Source: Myrica gale
Lineage: Eukaryota; Streptophyta; Magnoliopsida; Fagales; Myricaceae
Length of the DNA stretch: 64,000 bases
Direction of reading: 5' to 3'
Assembly (NCBI GenBank): GCA_963930655.1
Contig: OZ005608.1
Span: 13,330,001-13,394,000, forward strand
In this document: piece by piece, positions 11,751 to 23,899 of the stretch
How the letters are laid out: every line of letters begins with the position of its first letter
How positions within the stretch are numbered: position 1 is the first letter of the stretch
Translations under genes and position numbers: made by a program
The notes under the pieces: model-generated
What the model saw: the letters and a program-made list of their open reading frames with translations, nothing else
Database searches by the model: none
What the model was told of the DNA's origin: nothing

Positions 11751-11798
11751 CAAGGGTTAGGACGCGATAAATTTGTGTTTATCGCGTAATAACCCTTG
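11751..11798. other. Long perfect-to-near-perfect hairpin
   Basis: Arms 11751-11771 and 11778-11798 pair with few mismatches. CAAGGGTT pairs with AACCCTTG, and ACGCGATAAA with TTTATCGCGT, around a 6-base loop. It lies about 380 bases upstream of the CACTA transposase start. It could be a transposon regulatory stem or a tiny foldback element. Confidence 0.7.
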
Positions 11799-12177
11799 AA
11801 TTATCCAAAATATAAATCGTTAAAGATTGTGTATTCGTGGTTGGACGAGTTCGGTACTTGTGTCCTGTCCAGTCTTGGAGGAAGTTCGGTATCATCTACC
11901 TTTTTGTCTTCTGGGTACACTACTAACATTGGTGTACGACGTCATACAATTATCATTGATGACGTCTGCCTCCAACGTTGGTGCGTGTACTTGGGGTTTG
12001 AGGGGAGATAGAGTCGAATTTTTTCCAGGTATGGATGGACGCAAGTCGAACTGACGTTCCACTTCGAATGCACAATCTTTAATGGGATAGGACCTATCAG
12101 CTGGGCAAAAAGTTAAGTCCAAATGATTGGGTGTTTATGAGTTACTTAATGTCTTCTATTATTTTAGATTGGTGGCG

Positions 12178-14010
12178 ATGGACAAAAGTTGGGTTTACGA
12201 GAAAAATCGGTTTGGTGAAAAGTATGCAGAAAGGTCCGTGGGTCTATCGAGGTCAGATTAGATGTTTGTGTCGAAAGTGCAGAAATGTAGTGTTTCAAGT
12301 GTTGGACAAAATAGAAGATCATATAAACATTAATAGGTTTGATGTGAGCTATAAGTTATGGGTGTTTCACGGGACGGGTATTCAACTTGCTTCAAATATG
12401 AGTCAAGAGTCCGGTGCAAGCTTACCACATAGTTTTGTGGATTTAGAAGGAGATAACTCTGATGGGATGGAGGAAATGTTAACCGATGTTCATGCGGGGT
12501 TAGAAGGTGGGGCGACAGGGGTTGAAACGGAGAACCCTGATATTAGGGAAAACCCCACTTCGGGATCGAAGGCTTTGACACCAATTGATAAGTTATGGGA
12601 AGAGGCAGAACGTGAACTGCATCTTGGATGTACCAAGTTTAACAAGTTTCCATTTAAAGTTTGGTTGTTGCATGTGAAGTTGGAGAATAATTTTTTGGTT
12701 AAGGCATTTGATATGGTGTTACAGTTTATTAAGGAAGCGTTGCTAGAGGAGGAGACGTTACCAAGATTGTATTATGAGGCGAAACAATTGCGAAAGGGTC
12801 TTGGCTTTAGTTATGATAAGATCCATGCATGTCAGAATGATTGTGTGTTGTTGTGGAAGGAAAATGATGAGTTAGACAGATGTCCGATATGTGGGGTGTC
12901 TCGGTAGAAATTTGAAGATGACGCGCGCAATCGAATTAAACAAGTCCTAGGAAAGTGTTCCCTAGACTTAAACTTTTGTTTACCACAAAAGATGTAGCTC
13001 GTGACATGAGATGGCATAAGAAGAAGCGGGTTGATGATAGGGAGAGTTCATTGATTTGGAAAAAAATTTTGATAAGGACCATAGTTGGTTTGCTCAAGAT
13101 TCCCGCACCATCTGCCTTGGTCTTGCTTCGGACGGGTTCAATCCATTCAGAAACATGAGAATTACCTACAGTATTTGGCTAATCGTTGTTTTTCCATATA
13201 ATTTAGCCCCATGGAGGTTTATGATGGTCCCATTTTCACTTATGACTCTTTTGATCCCGGGTTGCAAGTCACTCGAAAATGATATAGATGTATATCTACG
13301 ACCTTTAGTGGACAAGTTGAAATAACTATGGGAAGATGGAGTTGAGACACATGACGCTTCAAAAGGGAAGTTGGCATGTCCAACATTTAATTTAGACACT
13401 AACTATAAGTGGTTGAAGTACAGGAGAAGAATGTGTTATATGTGTCATGGGAGATAGCTGACACTGGGCATGCATGGAGATATGATGTGGATATATTCGA
13501 TGGAAAAGAAGAATATAGACTTCCGTCCGGGGAGTTAACTAATGAGGACATATTGGAACAATTGACATATGTCGAGGAGACTATCTTTGGTAAAGCGTTG
13601 GGAAAAATAAGAGAAAGAAGAAGCAATCATCAAAATGTTTGAATTGGACAAAGAAGATAATCTTTTTCCAACTGTCGTATTGGAGTACGTTAGGGTTACC
13701 GCATAACTTGGACGTGATGCACATCGAGAAGAACATATGTGACAACGAGATCTGGACGGTGATGAATATCCAGTTCAAGACCAGAGATTCAACAGGTGCA
13801 CATAGAGATTTAGCTAAAATGGGGGTTAAAAAAAGAGTTGCACATGGTATATGGCAACGAGATCTCTTTATGATGGCATCTAGCAAGATCAACGAAAGCA
13901 ACCGATATACTTATCAGATGATCGACGGTCATCCGGTATTGAGTCCGGCTAGAATAGAGATGATGAAAATATTTTTCCCTTTAACGTTGCATCAATTGTG
14001 CAACCAATAG
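12178..14010 (+). pseudogene. CACTA (En/Spm) TNP2-like transposase, N-terminal and central part, decayed
   Basis: The start MDKSWVYEKNRF matches the transposase-associated N-terminus of plant TNP2 proteins. RCLCRKCRN follows in another frame. Later pieces show YYEAKQLRKGLG, KIHACQNDCVLLWKEN, CPICG, KDVARDMRWH, LGLASDGFNPF and LPHNLDVMHIEKN, in the family's usual order. The reading frame changes about six times and includes stops, so it is not functional. The protein continues at 19031 after about 5 kb of later insertions. Its role when active would be cutting and joining element ends. Confidence 0.85.
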
Positions 14011-14299
14011 GCCGAATACTTGGATCTTTTATAGAATCTTGCACTACTATTTTTGGGATAAACTCAGAAAATATTCTTAAAGCACATAGAGTTTATCAAA
14101 AATGTTTTGGCTTTAAAAAAATTTGTAGGTAATTTTTTTCAGTGAGTGTGTTATCATGCCTTTTAATTTAGTGGTACATATTTTACTCTAAGGACATCAA
14201 ACCTTGAACTCTTTGCTCTAAAATCTTTGTGACTTGGCTCTTACTCATATGTCTCTTTGGTCTTGAAGATGTCCATTTTCTAATCATCAAAATTTTGAT

Positions 14300-14700
14300 T
14301 GCGAACTAAAGTCAACTATCTCACACTTTTTAATAATAATAATAAATGGATTATTTTGGACTGGCTCTCCTATCTTTTGTATTTGGACAATCATTTGGAA
14401 CAAGTAGAGTCAAGAATTAAAGATCTCATAGATAAAACAAAAGATGTCATATATACATTGAAACTATCAAAACACCATTACAATTTCTTCCCTTTTGATG
14501 ATGACAATAAATGAATTGTTTTGGGGTGGCTCCCCGTATCTTCCCCGTATCTTTCAACTTAGACAAACAATTAGAACTCCTAGAGATTGCATTAGTGATG
14601 ATAAAATTAATTGAAGCAAAAAGAGTAAAGAATTAAAGATCTTAAAGATAAAACAAAAGAGGTAATATATACACCAAAACCATCCAAACACCCTTAAAGA
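14300..14700. repeat. Diverged tandem duplication of about 200 bases
   Basis: Segments 14325-14480 and 14500-14695 share runs such as AAGAATTAAAGATCT, GATAAAACAAAAGA and ATATATACA in the same order and spacing. The unit is unidentified. The rest of 14010-15240 shows no gene. Confidence 0.6.
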
Positions 14701-15239
14701 TCTTAATGGTAGATGCAGAGGGGGGCAACCGGGGCAGCTGCCCCCCTCTGTTTTGTCAATTTTTTTACCCATTGTGAAGAGTGCACCTATAAGTAAATAT
14801 GTCAATTGTGTTTGTATACATACATTTTCTTAATCGCGGACCATGTTGGAAACTTGTACCCAGTTTCGACAATGTCTTTTGGGTTATGTTCAACAAGTTG
14901 ATTTGAGTGGCTTTCCTCTTCTGAAGGTTTAGAAAAATAGAAAACTTTTAAAAGAAGAAAAACGTGGATTTGCCTGTTGAAATTAAAAGGCAGGACATTA
15001 TTTATTCTAGGCACAGTCTCTCCCTTTACAGTGTCGGGTTTGCCGAACCACCTAAAAATATTGTGTTTGCTACTCTTACCCTTCTCCTTACTTTAGCACT
15101 TATTTACAGTTCCACATATTATATACTTGTGCTAAAGTAGTATTTACTTGCAAACACAACTTTCGGGGTCAATACCAAAAGTTTAGAAAACCAGTTCACC
15201 CCCTTTTGAGTTGCCTTAATCCTGAAACTAGGACTCATA

Positions 15240-15849
15240 AATTTTCCATATGATCTATTCATTCATGAACCCGCTTCATTTCCAACTTCATCACACGCTT
15301 CATCTCACTCATCATGGCCTCCATAAACACTTTCGGGTCACCTGGCGTCGTAACATCTTCGAAAATGTTCTTACCATGGTTGTGAAAGATGATTGCTGCA
15401 AAACAAGGTTAGAAACAAAAAAAAAAGACCTCATGATTCACTCCTTACATGTTTACACTCAAGAATGTGGATCACTCTCCACTCGTGTTTCACTCAAAAA
15501 TAATATGGCTTTTACCCTCTGATGTTCTCACCACTCTTGCCTTTTTCCACTCGATAATTCTCTTTTAGTTCTTTTTTATCTAAGCAAACAACTAAAAATT
15601 TCTAGCAACAATTCACCAAGAACTAATCAAGGAATTTCATATTTGAAACAAGGAATATGAAAATTTTTAGACTAGAATTCGAAAGAATATGGTGGTTTGG
15701 AATTTTGGAAGCACAGAATAGTGAAAATTTTTCACGAGAAAAAAATACTTGCTTGGGGTTTGGTGATTTCGGACTAACTGGAACTTCAAAGTATGGAAAC
15801 AAATAAAAAAAATTTGTTGGACTTTTTTTTCGGACTCCTTTATGTCTTC

Positions 15850-15881
<32 letters not shown>

Positions 15882-17125
15882 CTTCTTCTTCTTCTTCTTC
15901 GAGTCTCTTTCCTTTTGTTTTTGTTGAACAATTATCTTTTTGATAACAAAGGAAGAAGGTTGCGAGAAAACTAGTGTATGTGAGACTAGAACAACAACTT
16001 AGACATCAACAAGAACAAAGAATGATTTGAACAGAAAAGGTAAAGGAAAGTCGGCTAAGGAGAGATAAATGATATGGACGGCTAAAGAAGAAACAAAGGA
16101 ATGAAAGATGTTAAAGCATAGGCAAACCTAAACTAGAACCTGGATCTGATACCAAATGATGTGAACCTCGTCAAGAATAACGAGACCCAACAACGAAAGG
16201 GAACCCAAGATCATTCCATGGACAGATTCGAATGGAAGACCTCGACCTGTTGTTTATGACAAACAAGAACCTCGGTGTAAGGAAGACGCCACAAACAGTG
16301 GTGGAAACTCCGTTTGATAAGTCGAGTTGAACGCCACGGGAAATCCCGATAAGTTCGAATAGTTCTTCAAAGAACCAAAGAGAATAAACCTCACAAGTTT
16401 ATGCTGAATAATCAATGTCTGCGTTTTCCATTGCTTATGCACCTATTTAAAGGGATGAACATTACAAGGATTTTCCCTAACATAGAAAACCTAATTAAAG
16501 CCGAAAATATGTAAGGAAAGAAATCCTTACTTATCTAAAACACCTCAATGCCTAAGGAAAGAAAAGCAACAAAAAAGGAAACAAAAGGTGGCACCTAAAG
16601 GCTAAAACAGCCATGCAATCCGAACCAAAAAGGAAAAAAAGTGTTGGATGCCCACCATATTTAAAATGCAACATAGAAGGAAAGCAAGTGGCGCCTATAA
16701 TAGAGATCCTTTTAGAATAGACCCAAAAATATTTCTTGTCAATTTGAAGCTTAGCCCTGACCGGATCCTTCTAGAACTTGAATCAAGGTGAAGATTCTTT
16801 GTTGCTCACGTGGATCATGGTCCATGGGCCTCCAAGCATTTGCTTGAGCCCATAACTCTTGAATGAGTCCGTTGAGTACATCCTTGAACTTCTTTGCTCG
16901 TGCTCTCGTAACCGGCCCAATTGGTACTTGAACGAGATCCTTCGAAGCGGTGCCTTGTTGATCTCCATCAACTAATTTAACCATAATTTTGTTTGATGTG
17001 TCGGAACTAGACTTATAGAGCTTTTCAACAAGCAATAATGCCAATACATACTCTTCGTAAATCATTCTATACATTAATTTCAATTTCGACCCTCGATGTT
17101 GACCACACCTATATCGCATTTTCAT
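15240..17125 (-). mobile_element. Ty3/gypsy fragment: pol C-terminus, LTR, primer-binding site, leader and start of gag
   Basis: On the minus strand, 17125-16751 encodes a stretch with VPIGPVTRARAKKFKD, typical of the C-terminal end of some plant Ty3/gypsy polyproteins. An LTR-like stretch follows (about 16740-16165). Next come a tRNA-Met-type primer-binding site TGGTATCAGATCCA at 16141-16154, a leader with a GAA tract, and a short gag-like piece around 15390-15240 (DVTTPGDPKVFMEAMMSEMK). Internal sequence on both sides of one LTR suggests a tandem or recombined structure. It is broken and incomplete; age is not estimable here. Confidence 0.6.
15852..15900. repeat. (CTT)n microsatellite
   Basis: About 16 perfect CTT units lie in the leader of the minus-strand Ty3/gypsy fragment. 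Arginine-rich frames over it are artefacts. Confidence 0.9.
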
Positions 17126-17819
17126 AAAAAAAACTCCTTCCCATAACCAATTACCTCTTTTAGAATAATTAATGATTTATTCTCTTTTACTACTTCTACG
17201 GTTCTACCGGATTCCAAAGCCATTCTTGATAAAAATTAGTTAGGTTGCTTAGGAATAGAGTTTGTAATTGGTGGATGCATTATCAAATAACAAGGAACTT
17301 GCCGTCCTATTTTAGAAAATTAAATTTGTTGTACGAAAGTTGAGAGATCCTAGTCCTGCTCTGGTAGGGTGATTCGAGGCACTTTGAACTTTCAAATTTT
17401 AATTAAGGGTTGAGTTAGAATAATTCGTCGATGATTTCATTGAAGAGCAAATGCTTGCATAAATAGACCTACAAGAATGCTAATAGAACTATGAATCTTA
17501 GAGGATAACAAGCATATCCTGATTGTAATCTGATTTTTCTTTTTAATGACGAAATCTTCACTTGTGTTGTTGTGCCATGCTATAACTTGATTTAGCTAGG
17601 AATGTTTTGCCTACATTGATCAATAATAATGAGCGGGTCCATATAAAGATATTTAGATGAATATAAATTGATTTAGCATTAATGTTGCTATGTTTGGGAT
17701 TTAATCAAGTTTTTGTATTTAGACTTTATAACTTGGGACTTTAGTTTGAGAATTTTGAGGATTGTCCAAGGATACAAAAATTCACGTATTATTGATAGTT
17801 GATCAATTTTGGATTTGTG

Positions 17820-18060
17820 TATGTACATTGGTTAAAGGTACATGGGTTGGAGAAGTTATAAGCTGGTTACAACTTATAACTCCACCATTAAAAGGCAGAT
17901 TACATAGAAAGGGGATACATGGGTATGAGATACCTATATGAATATTTTTTAGTGCAAGTGGGAGATTGTAAGAAGTATGCTCTAAAAATCATTATTCTAA
18001 ATAATTATTATTTAGATACCACGTGTATATATGTATTATATTAGGTAATATGTTGTGACA
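17820..18060 (+). mobile_element. Possible Ty1/copia 3' junction
   Basis: AAGTGGGAGATTGTAAGAAG at about 17957 resembles the polypurine tract plus LTR start seen in many plant copia elements. AT-rich LTR-like sequence follows. No pol domain is recognisable upstream (17130-17820 shows no gene). Weak call. Confidence 0.3.
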
Positions 18061-18289
18061 TAAGATGTTTGTTTCACGGTTATTATTGACATTGTGGAAA
18101 AGTCATGACAATGGTGAAATCAACAAGAACTTGAAGATTATTGAAGAATTCTTGAAGATCAACAAAGAGAATTGGTAAGTTAATTTTCCCCAGTTCTAAC
18201 TTTCAAAGGAAACATAAGTGGGATCATTTTACATGGCATTGTACATGTGCATTATTTTACCATGTTATTATCATTTTTTACTCTTTCTT

Positions 18290-19027
18290 TGACTATACTA
18301 CTAATTATTGCTTAAGGCCTTACTCTCATTCAGACTTTACTGAGTCCTTATGACTCACCCCTCCTTTTTGTGTTTGTTGTCGTACTTGTGATCACTACTA
18401 GCAGACCATAATGAATATGTTCGAGATCCTCCGGACTTTTCAACATGGAGACTACCTCATGACAGTTCAGATCGTAGTGTGGGTCTCAACCAACCCGTAT
18501 GTAGTCATTGAGCATTTCTACACCTGGACACCTACTGAGTCGTCACCAACTCCTAAGATCATCGAGTTAGACTAGGGACAGCAGTTTGTCCTACTCTTTT
18601 GTAGCTGTGACTAGACCTGTTTTTTTTTTTACTGTATATATGGGTCTTTTGAAGAACACGTTTGTTTCCTACTGGCCATGTGGGCCTAAACGTTTAGCAG
18701 TGGGCAGATTTAAGTCTTTTTTGTAATTATGTGTCTGACCTAGTATTGTATTTTTCTATGTATCTGACTTAGTACGGTACTTTTCTATCATAAACCTATA
18801 TTTCTATTTCTTTAACTTGTATAATCTTATGCATTCTTATTCACTTCTCTTGACAATACTTTCACAACTCAAAATTTTATGCATTCAAATATCAAATGGG
18901 ATTTAAAATTTTTATCTTCCTCATTTTTACTTGCCAACGAATAAATTTTCTGTTATGTATCCTCAAATTATTAAGTAATCTATTATGAAAAGATAGCTTT
19001 GTTGTTATTACGGCATAGGGCGTTACA
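18290..19027 (+). mobile_element. LTR 3' part interrupting the CACTA transposase
   Basis: The segment contains TTACTGAGTCCTTATGACTC, also seen in the long LTRs at 43805 and 63208, and ends ATAGGGCGTTACA at 19027. CACTA transposase sequence resumes about 4 bases later. Its start is not resolved. Fossil fragment. Confidence 0.45.
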
Positions 19028-19030
19028 GGA

Positions 19031-19600
19031 TGTGCGGGTAGTATTAACAGAGTTGAGCTTACTTTTTAGAGATTTTTGTTCGCGTACATTAAATATGGAT
19101 GTCTTGAGGCGTTTGGACACATATTTGCATGATCCTATGTAAGTTAGAGAGAATATTTCCGCCTTCATTTTTTTGATGCTATGGTCTATTTAACTGTCCA
19201 CCTTCCCCGTGAAGCTATCCTTGTTGGCCCAGTACAATATCGGTGGATGTATCTGATGGAGCGATTTTTGGAGAGACTTAAATGGTTTGCACACAATAAA
19301 GCACAGGCAAAGGGATCAATTGCCGAGGGGTATGTGAATTATGAATGTCTGACGTTCTATTCCATGTATCTGGATGGTGTTGAGACACAATTTAATAGAG
19401 GGGGAAGAAATATTGTTGGAGGAAATGAGAATCTAACACATGATAAGTGACCATATTTACATTCTAAAAGGACAACATTCAACCAATATCGAGAGTCGAC
19501 ATGTGGAAGAGTTTCCATAATGGTTCAAGAAACGTGTCAGTATTCTAGATTAATAAAAAAATTTACAGTGGATATTATTTAGGATTAGTTTGATCTATAG
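19031..19600 (+). pseudogene. CACTA TNP2-like transposase, C-terminal half, decayed
   Basis: The reading continues the family order: VRVVLTELSLLFRDFC, LNMDVLRRLDTYL, then from 19181 VHLPREAILVGPVQYRWMY, GSIAEGYVNYECLTFYS and GVETQFNRGGRN. These are standard C-terminal landmarks of plant TNP2 proteins. A frame change lies near 19145. Homology fades by about 19600, where another insertion starts. Confidence 0.85.
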
Positions 19601-19652
19601 CATACTCATTTTTTTGTTCTTTTGCTTGGATAGATTAACGACTTGTGTGGTG

Positions 19653-20885
19653 AAAATCTGCAACACCCCTCTCTATTTTCACCTATTTAACGCTTATGTT
19701 TAACATATATAGTATGCCATTCAAATTTTCTCCTTTAAATTACTTCCCTGACAAATCTTTATTAAATTTATATGCTAGTTTAATATTTTATTTTCCTTAT
19801 TGATTAGTTTGCTATGATTCTTGATCATTTGAATATCGAGCACTTCCATTTCCTTGCAATTTTACATTCATTTCTTTTATTTTCTTTCATTAATCAAGTA
19901 TTAGAATTTTTTTTATTATCTTGCCTTTTAGTTAGAGATATTATAAAGGTTATAATTAGACATATTATTTCTCCCTGCTTATCATTATTATTTTTATTTT
20001 TATTTTCAGCTTGCACCTGAAAATTTAGAATAATGTTGCATTAGTAATCTTAAAAATTCTTTCCCATCATTAGATTGATATCTATCTTGATTGATTAAAA
20101 TTTTTACACTTTCCTCCAACATTAGAGTAATTTTCAAAATATTGGTGACCGTTGGGCATTGACATATTTTGTCCTCTTTTGCATGCATTTAACGTTGAGA
20201 GCATAATCGGTGAGGTCATGTTGATTTTGGAAGATTTAAGTGTGTATGTTAATCATTACCTAGAGAAGAGAGGAGAGAACATTTGGCAAAATCTGCCCTC
20301 TTGCCACCCACGATAACCACTACCCAAGCTTGTTTCTCTTAGTGGAAGTGCAGCTCATGATTACCTATCTCTAGGTTAGGTGGCAAGTTAGCAATTTATT
20401 AACTAGAGTTAAGCTTATTTAAAGCCAAACCGATCATTTGTGACTTTTGTTCTCTTGGAGTTGTCGACATAGAGAGTGAGAGAGAAAGTGTCGAGTGAAG
20501 CCTTTCAGCTGAAGAGGAAGGAGAAGAAAAAGAAGAAGAGAAGAGGGGAAAGAGAAGAAGAGAAGGAGAAATTGAAAAGAAAAAAGAGATAAAGGGTAAG
20601 TCACTTAGGGCTCTCGGCCATCGGAGAAAACCTCTCCCATGAGCCCTCTCAGTTGTATTTTCTTTCTTTGTTGTTGATGTCTAACTATGAGGTTTGTTTT
20701 AGGAAAAATTTTGGAGGATCATCAACTACAAAACAAAGCTAGAAGATAAGGATGATAGAGATTTGTTGTCAATTGGGATTGGGGTCTTTCGTTGTGATTT
20801 TATGATGGAAAAACCACCTTGGGGGTCACGGTTTGCGGTTGGATGATAGCTTAGGAGATTTTCTTGTGAAATGGAAATGTGGTAT
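19653..20885 (+). mobile_element. LTR-like insertion inside the CACTA element
   Basis: TGCAACACCCCTC at about 19651 resembles an LTR start. The stretch ends with a purine-rich leader and TCTCGGCCATCGG-like text near 20610, as in other LTRs here. It separates two parts of the TNP2 C-terminus. Exact ends and target duplication were not found. Confidence 0.35.
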
Positions 20886-20889
20886 ACCT

Positions 20890-21370
20890 ATTCAAATGTA
20901 ATTGGTGAGATGTGTAAAAACAAAATGTAGGTATACGCACGGAAAAACATTTTAAAAGTGTGAACACATCTCGTAAATGGTATCAAAATGATCCGTTCAT
21001 ACTTTGTAGTCAAGTATTTTATTACACTGACACTGGTGGTCCTTGGCAGGTGGTTCAAAAATTTGCTCATAGAAATAGTTATGATATTCTTGAAGTGGTA
21101 GACAATGGTGATAAGGACATTGAAGAAGTCATACCAAATGTGTCATATCAGGAAACTGAGTCCTTTCAACTCTTTGTCAATCTAGGAGATTATAATTTAA
21201 TTCCACCGCAAAGAAATGATGTTGAGCCCAAACCTATTTTAAATGAAGCGATAGATGAAGATGACTTTGTAGACGATGACGAAAGTGATGACGAAGAAGT
21301 CACCAGCAATGAGGAAAAAAGTTTGTCTATTTCTACTAATGCTAGCATGTCTACCAATGATATGGAATGA
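20890..21370 (+). pseudogene. CACTA TNP2-like transposase, C-terminal tail
   Basis: Open from 20960 to 21370. It carries WYQNDPFILCSQVFYY, GPWQVVQKFAHRNSYD and a closing acidic stretch DEDDFVDDDESDDEE, the usual end of plant TNP2-like proteins. The stop at 21370 looks natural. Confidence 0.8.
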
Positions 21371-21639
21371 TGGCGTCTTAATTTGTCAGGTTAGCATCAT
21401 GGTAATAGGAGGAAAACATCACCGATCTGCGCATACCCTTTCATCAGTAGGTGTGGAGTCTTCCCGCCATATGGAGTCTACCCTAGTTACAGAGCCATAT
21501 ACTCCTGCAAGCAGTCTTGCTCTGGCACAGAGTAGTGTCGCATGTAAGTTCTCTAAATATTATGCTTTTACATAGATAGCTATGATAATGATTTCCTGTG
21601 GGTTATAATCTTTTAACTAACTTGTATTTTATTCGTAGC

Positions 21640-22700
21640 AACTGCATCTGTCAGATGAGCACATGGAAAGTCAAGAGGAATGACATTTGACAAAGTATGG
21701 GCAAGCGGTAAGATTCCAGTTCGTGTCGCTGATGGACACCAGGGACAGATGGTGATGAGTCTAGTTTTCTTGCAATGTTGATTGGACACTTATTCGAACT
21801 CATGCTCCATTTGGTACGACTACTTGGGCAAAGGTTTCCAAATTTGAAAAGGACCATATCAGACAACGTGTTTTGGTATGTATGTATTTAATTGTTTAAT
21901 TTGGTTCACATCATACTCTCTCATACCTGATTAGCTTATTTTTGTGTTTTGTTTACAGGATAACTTCGACCTCAATTGTGATCAATGAGAAGATAAGAAA
22001 ACTATGAAATCTATAGTGAATGTAGCTTTCATATCAAACAGCGTGTTTTGGTATGTATGTATTTAATTGTTTATTTTAGTTCACATCATACTCTCAGATA
22101 CCTGATTGACTTATTTTTGTGTTATGTTTATAGGATGACTTTGACCTCAATTATGATCGACGAGAAGATAGGGAAACTGTGAATTCTATAATGAATACAA
22201 CTTTCATAAATCAAAAGGCAAAAATCCACAAACTTTTTAAGAAGTTCAACAGTAAGGAGGAGGCATTGGAACATCCTTACGAGAGCATGACTGAAGAAAA
22301 TTGGATTGCATGCTGTGAATTATCTCTCAAATCATGAAAGTTTTTCTATTTGTAGGAACATAGTCAAATCAACACTCAAAATAGATCAAAATTGAAGGTA
22401 CTCCACACTTGTGGTTCATGACCATTTGTTTGGCATAGAAAGAAATTGGTAAGTATATTAAATAATTATTAGCACATTTTAATTTGAGAGATAAGCTTAA
22501 TTTTGTTTCTTTTAAAATTATGATTGTACAGCATGACCCCATGACCCCAAGGGTGGAACAGCAAAAGCTGCAGATTTATATAGTAAGACATAAAAAGAAA
22601 AATGGCGAAAGGTGGATGTCTGAACTTGCAAGAGAAAATCGTGAAATTAAATTTATTTCATATTCCAAAGATTTTACTTTATTCTATAAGTAAAATCCTT
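21640..22700 (+). pseudogene. Second CACTA gene (Ptta/En-Spm plant transposase type), decayed
   Basis: Pieces read KVWASGKIPVRVADGHQG, then RTHAPFGTTTWAKVSKFE and KDHIRQRVL, then FDLNYDRREDRETVN, KAKIHKLFKKF and MTEENW. At 22484-22693 HKKKNGERWMS follows. The family's known text includes an A..GT..WA.V....K motif and a final H..kdG....  stretch. Introns of GTATG...ACAG form are visible, one of them in a tandem duplicate. Stops and frame shifts make it inactive. Confidence 0.65.
21868..22215 (+). repeat. Tandem duplication of an exon-intron unit, period about 175
   Basis: GTGTTTTGGTATGTATGTAT occurs at 21868 and again at 22043. Each copy is followed by the same AT-rich intron and by a GAYTTYGACCTCAATTRTGA-type exon. 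Confidence 0.8.
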
Positions 22701-23159
22701 AATGTAGCTTTATGATTGTAGGAGAAGATGGTAGACATCGAATCCTATTCTACTCCAAAGTCCAGTGCGTCAAATGACATTGTGATTTTTAATCTGGTCC
22801 TTGGGACTAGATCTAACCATGTGAGGGGTTTGGATCGTTCAGTAAAGCCTATTGCCTCATCTTGTTCAGCGCGTGTACAAAGGGATGCCGAACTTGCTTG
22901 AGAGTTAGACGAGGCTAGAGTTTTCCACTGTGGGTTTCCATTTTTTGCTACTTTTGGACTTGAGATGGAAGCTTAGAATATTTTCTAGGATTTGGACTTA
23001 TGTGTAGTGTGATATTTATCTTTACTTTTTAGATTTGTAGAACATTGATACTTTATCTATATTTTATGTATTGAGATATTTGTAATTTGAGAATTTTGGT
23101 ACTGAGATGATATATGTATTAATTATGGATTATTTGTATTTTAAAATTTTGTAAACAGA

Positions 23160-23895
23160 TAACAAGTTCGAACAGAATATCGAATGGGAAACCGATTCGA
23201 AGGATTTATACTGGTTCGAACGAGGTTAATTATTAGTGACGACATTTCTTCGTTACCAAAGATAAGAATACATTATCGAAATATCTTGCAACGAAACAAA
23301 ATTTAGTCACTGAATATCGGTTCAAACACAATATTGAACAAAAAACTTGTTCGAATAGTTCAAATGTGTTCCAACGAGATTAATTAGTGACCAACATGCT
23401 TTGTTGTCAAAGACAATACCACATTATCGAAATATCACAAATCTTATTCGAACCAATCATTTGAGACGACAAATCTTATGTTGTTCGAACCAATCATTTG
23501 AGACGATCTGCATATTCGTTGTTGTACGTATACAATGTATTAGCGACAAATCTTATTGTCACAAAAGATCTCATTCGAACATTATATGTGCTTCGAATGA
23601 ATGCTCACTGACGAAAAGGACGTCGTAGAAAATGGAGTCAAATTTGGTGGCATCACTCTTTTATCGAGAAAAGGGCAAAGTCGTTGCTGAAAGTAAATTT
23701 TTCAACAACGAATTTTTGATTTCGTTGTTGAAGATCATTTTAGCATCAGCCATGCTTTTTGGTCAGTAAAATTCATCTGTGACAGGGCTACCTACAGTGG
23801 GGAAATAGTGAATAAAAAAAATTGTCACTGAAACTAGAGACGAAAATCATATCCTTAGCGACAAAACGTGTCGCCGCTGAAGACCAAAATTGTTG
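23160..23895 (+). repeat. Repeat-rich 3' end of the CACTA element
   Basis: About ten TTCGAAC / GTTCGAA words lie in 23160-23600. Then come TTCGTTGTTGAAG and GTCGCCGCTGAAG-type words to 23890, and TTGTTGTACTAC at the edge. Such direct and inverted subterminal words are usual in CACTA ends. A clean TAGTG terminus is not seen. Just left of it, 22700-23160 shows nothing. Confidence 0.5.
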
Positions 23896-23899
23896 TACT

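Noticed and set aside
15623-15931. Arginine-rich minus-strand frame
   Set aside because: Produced by the (CTT)n microsatellite at 15852-15900.
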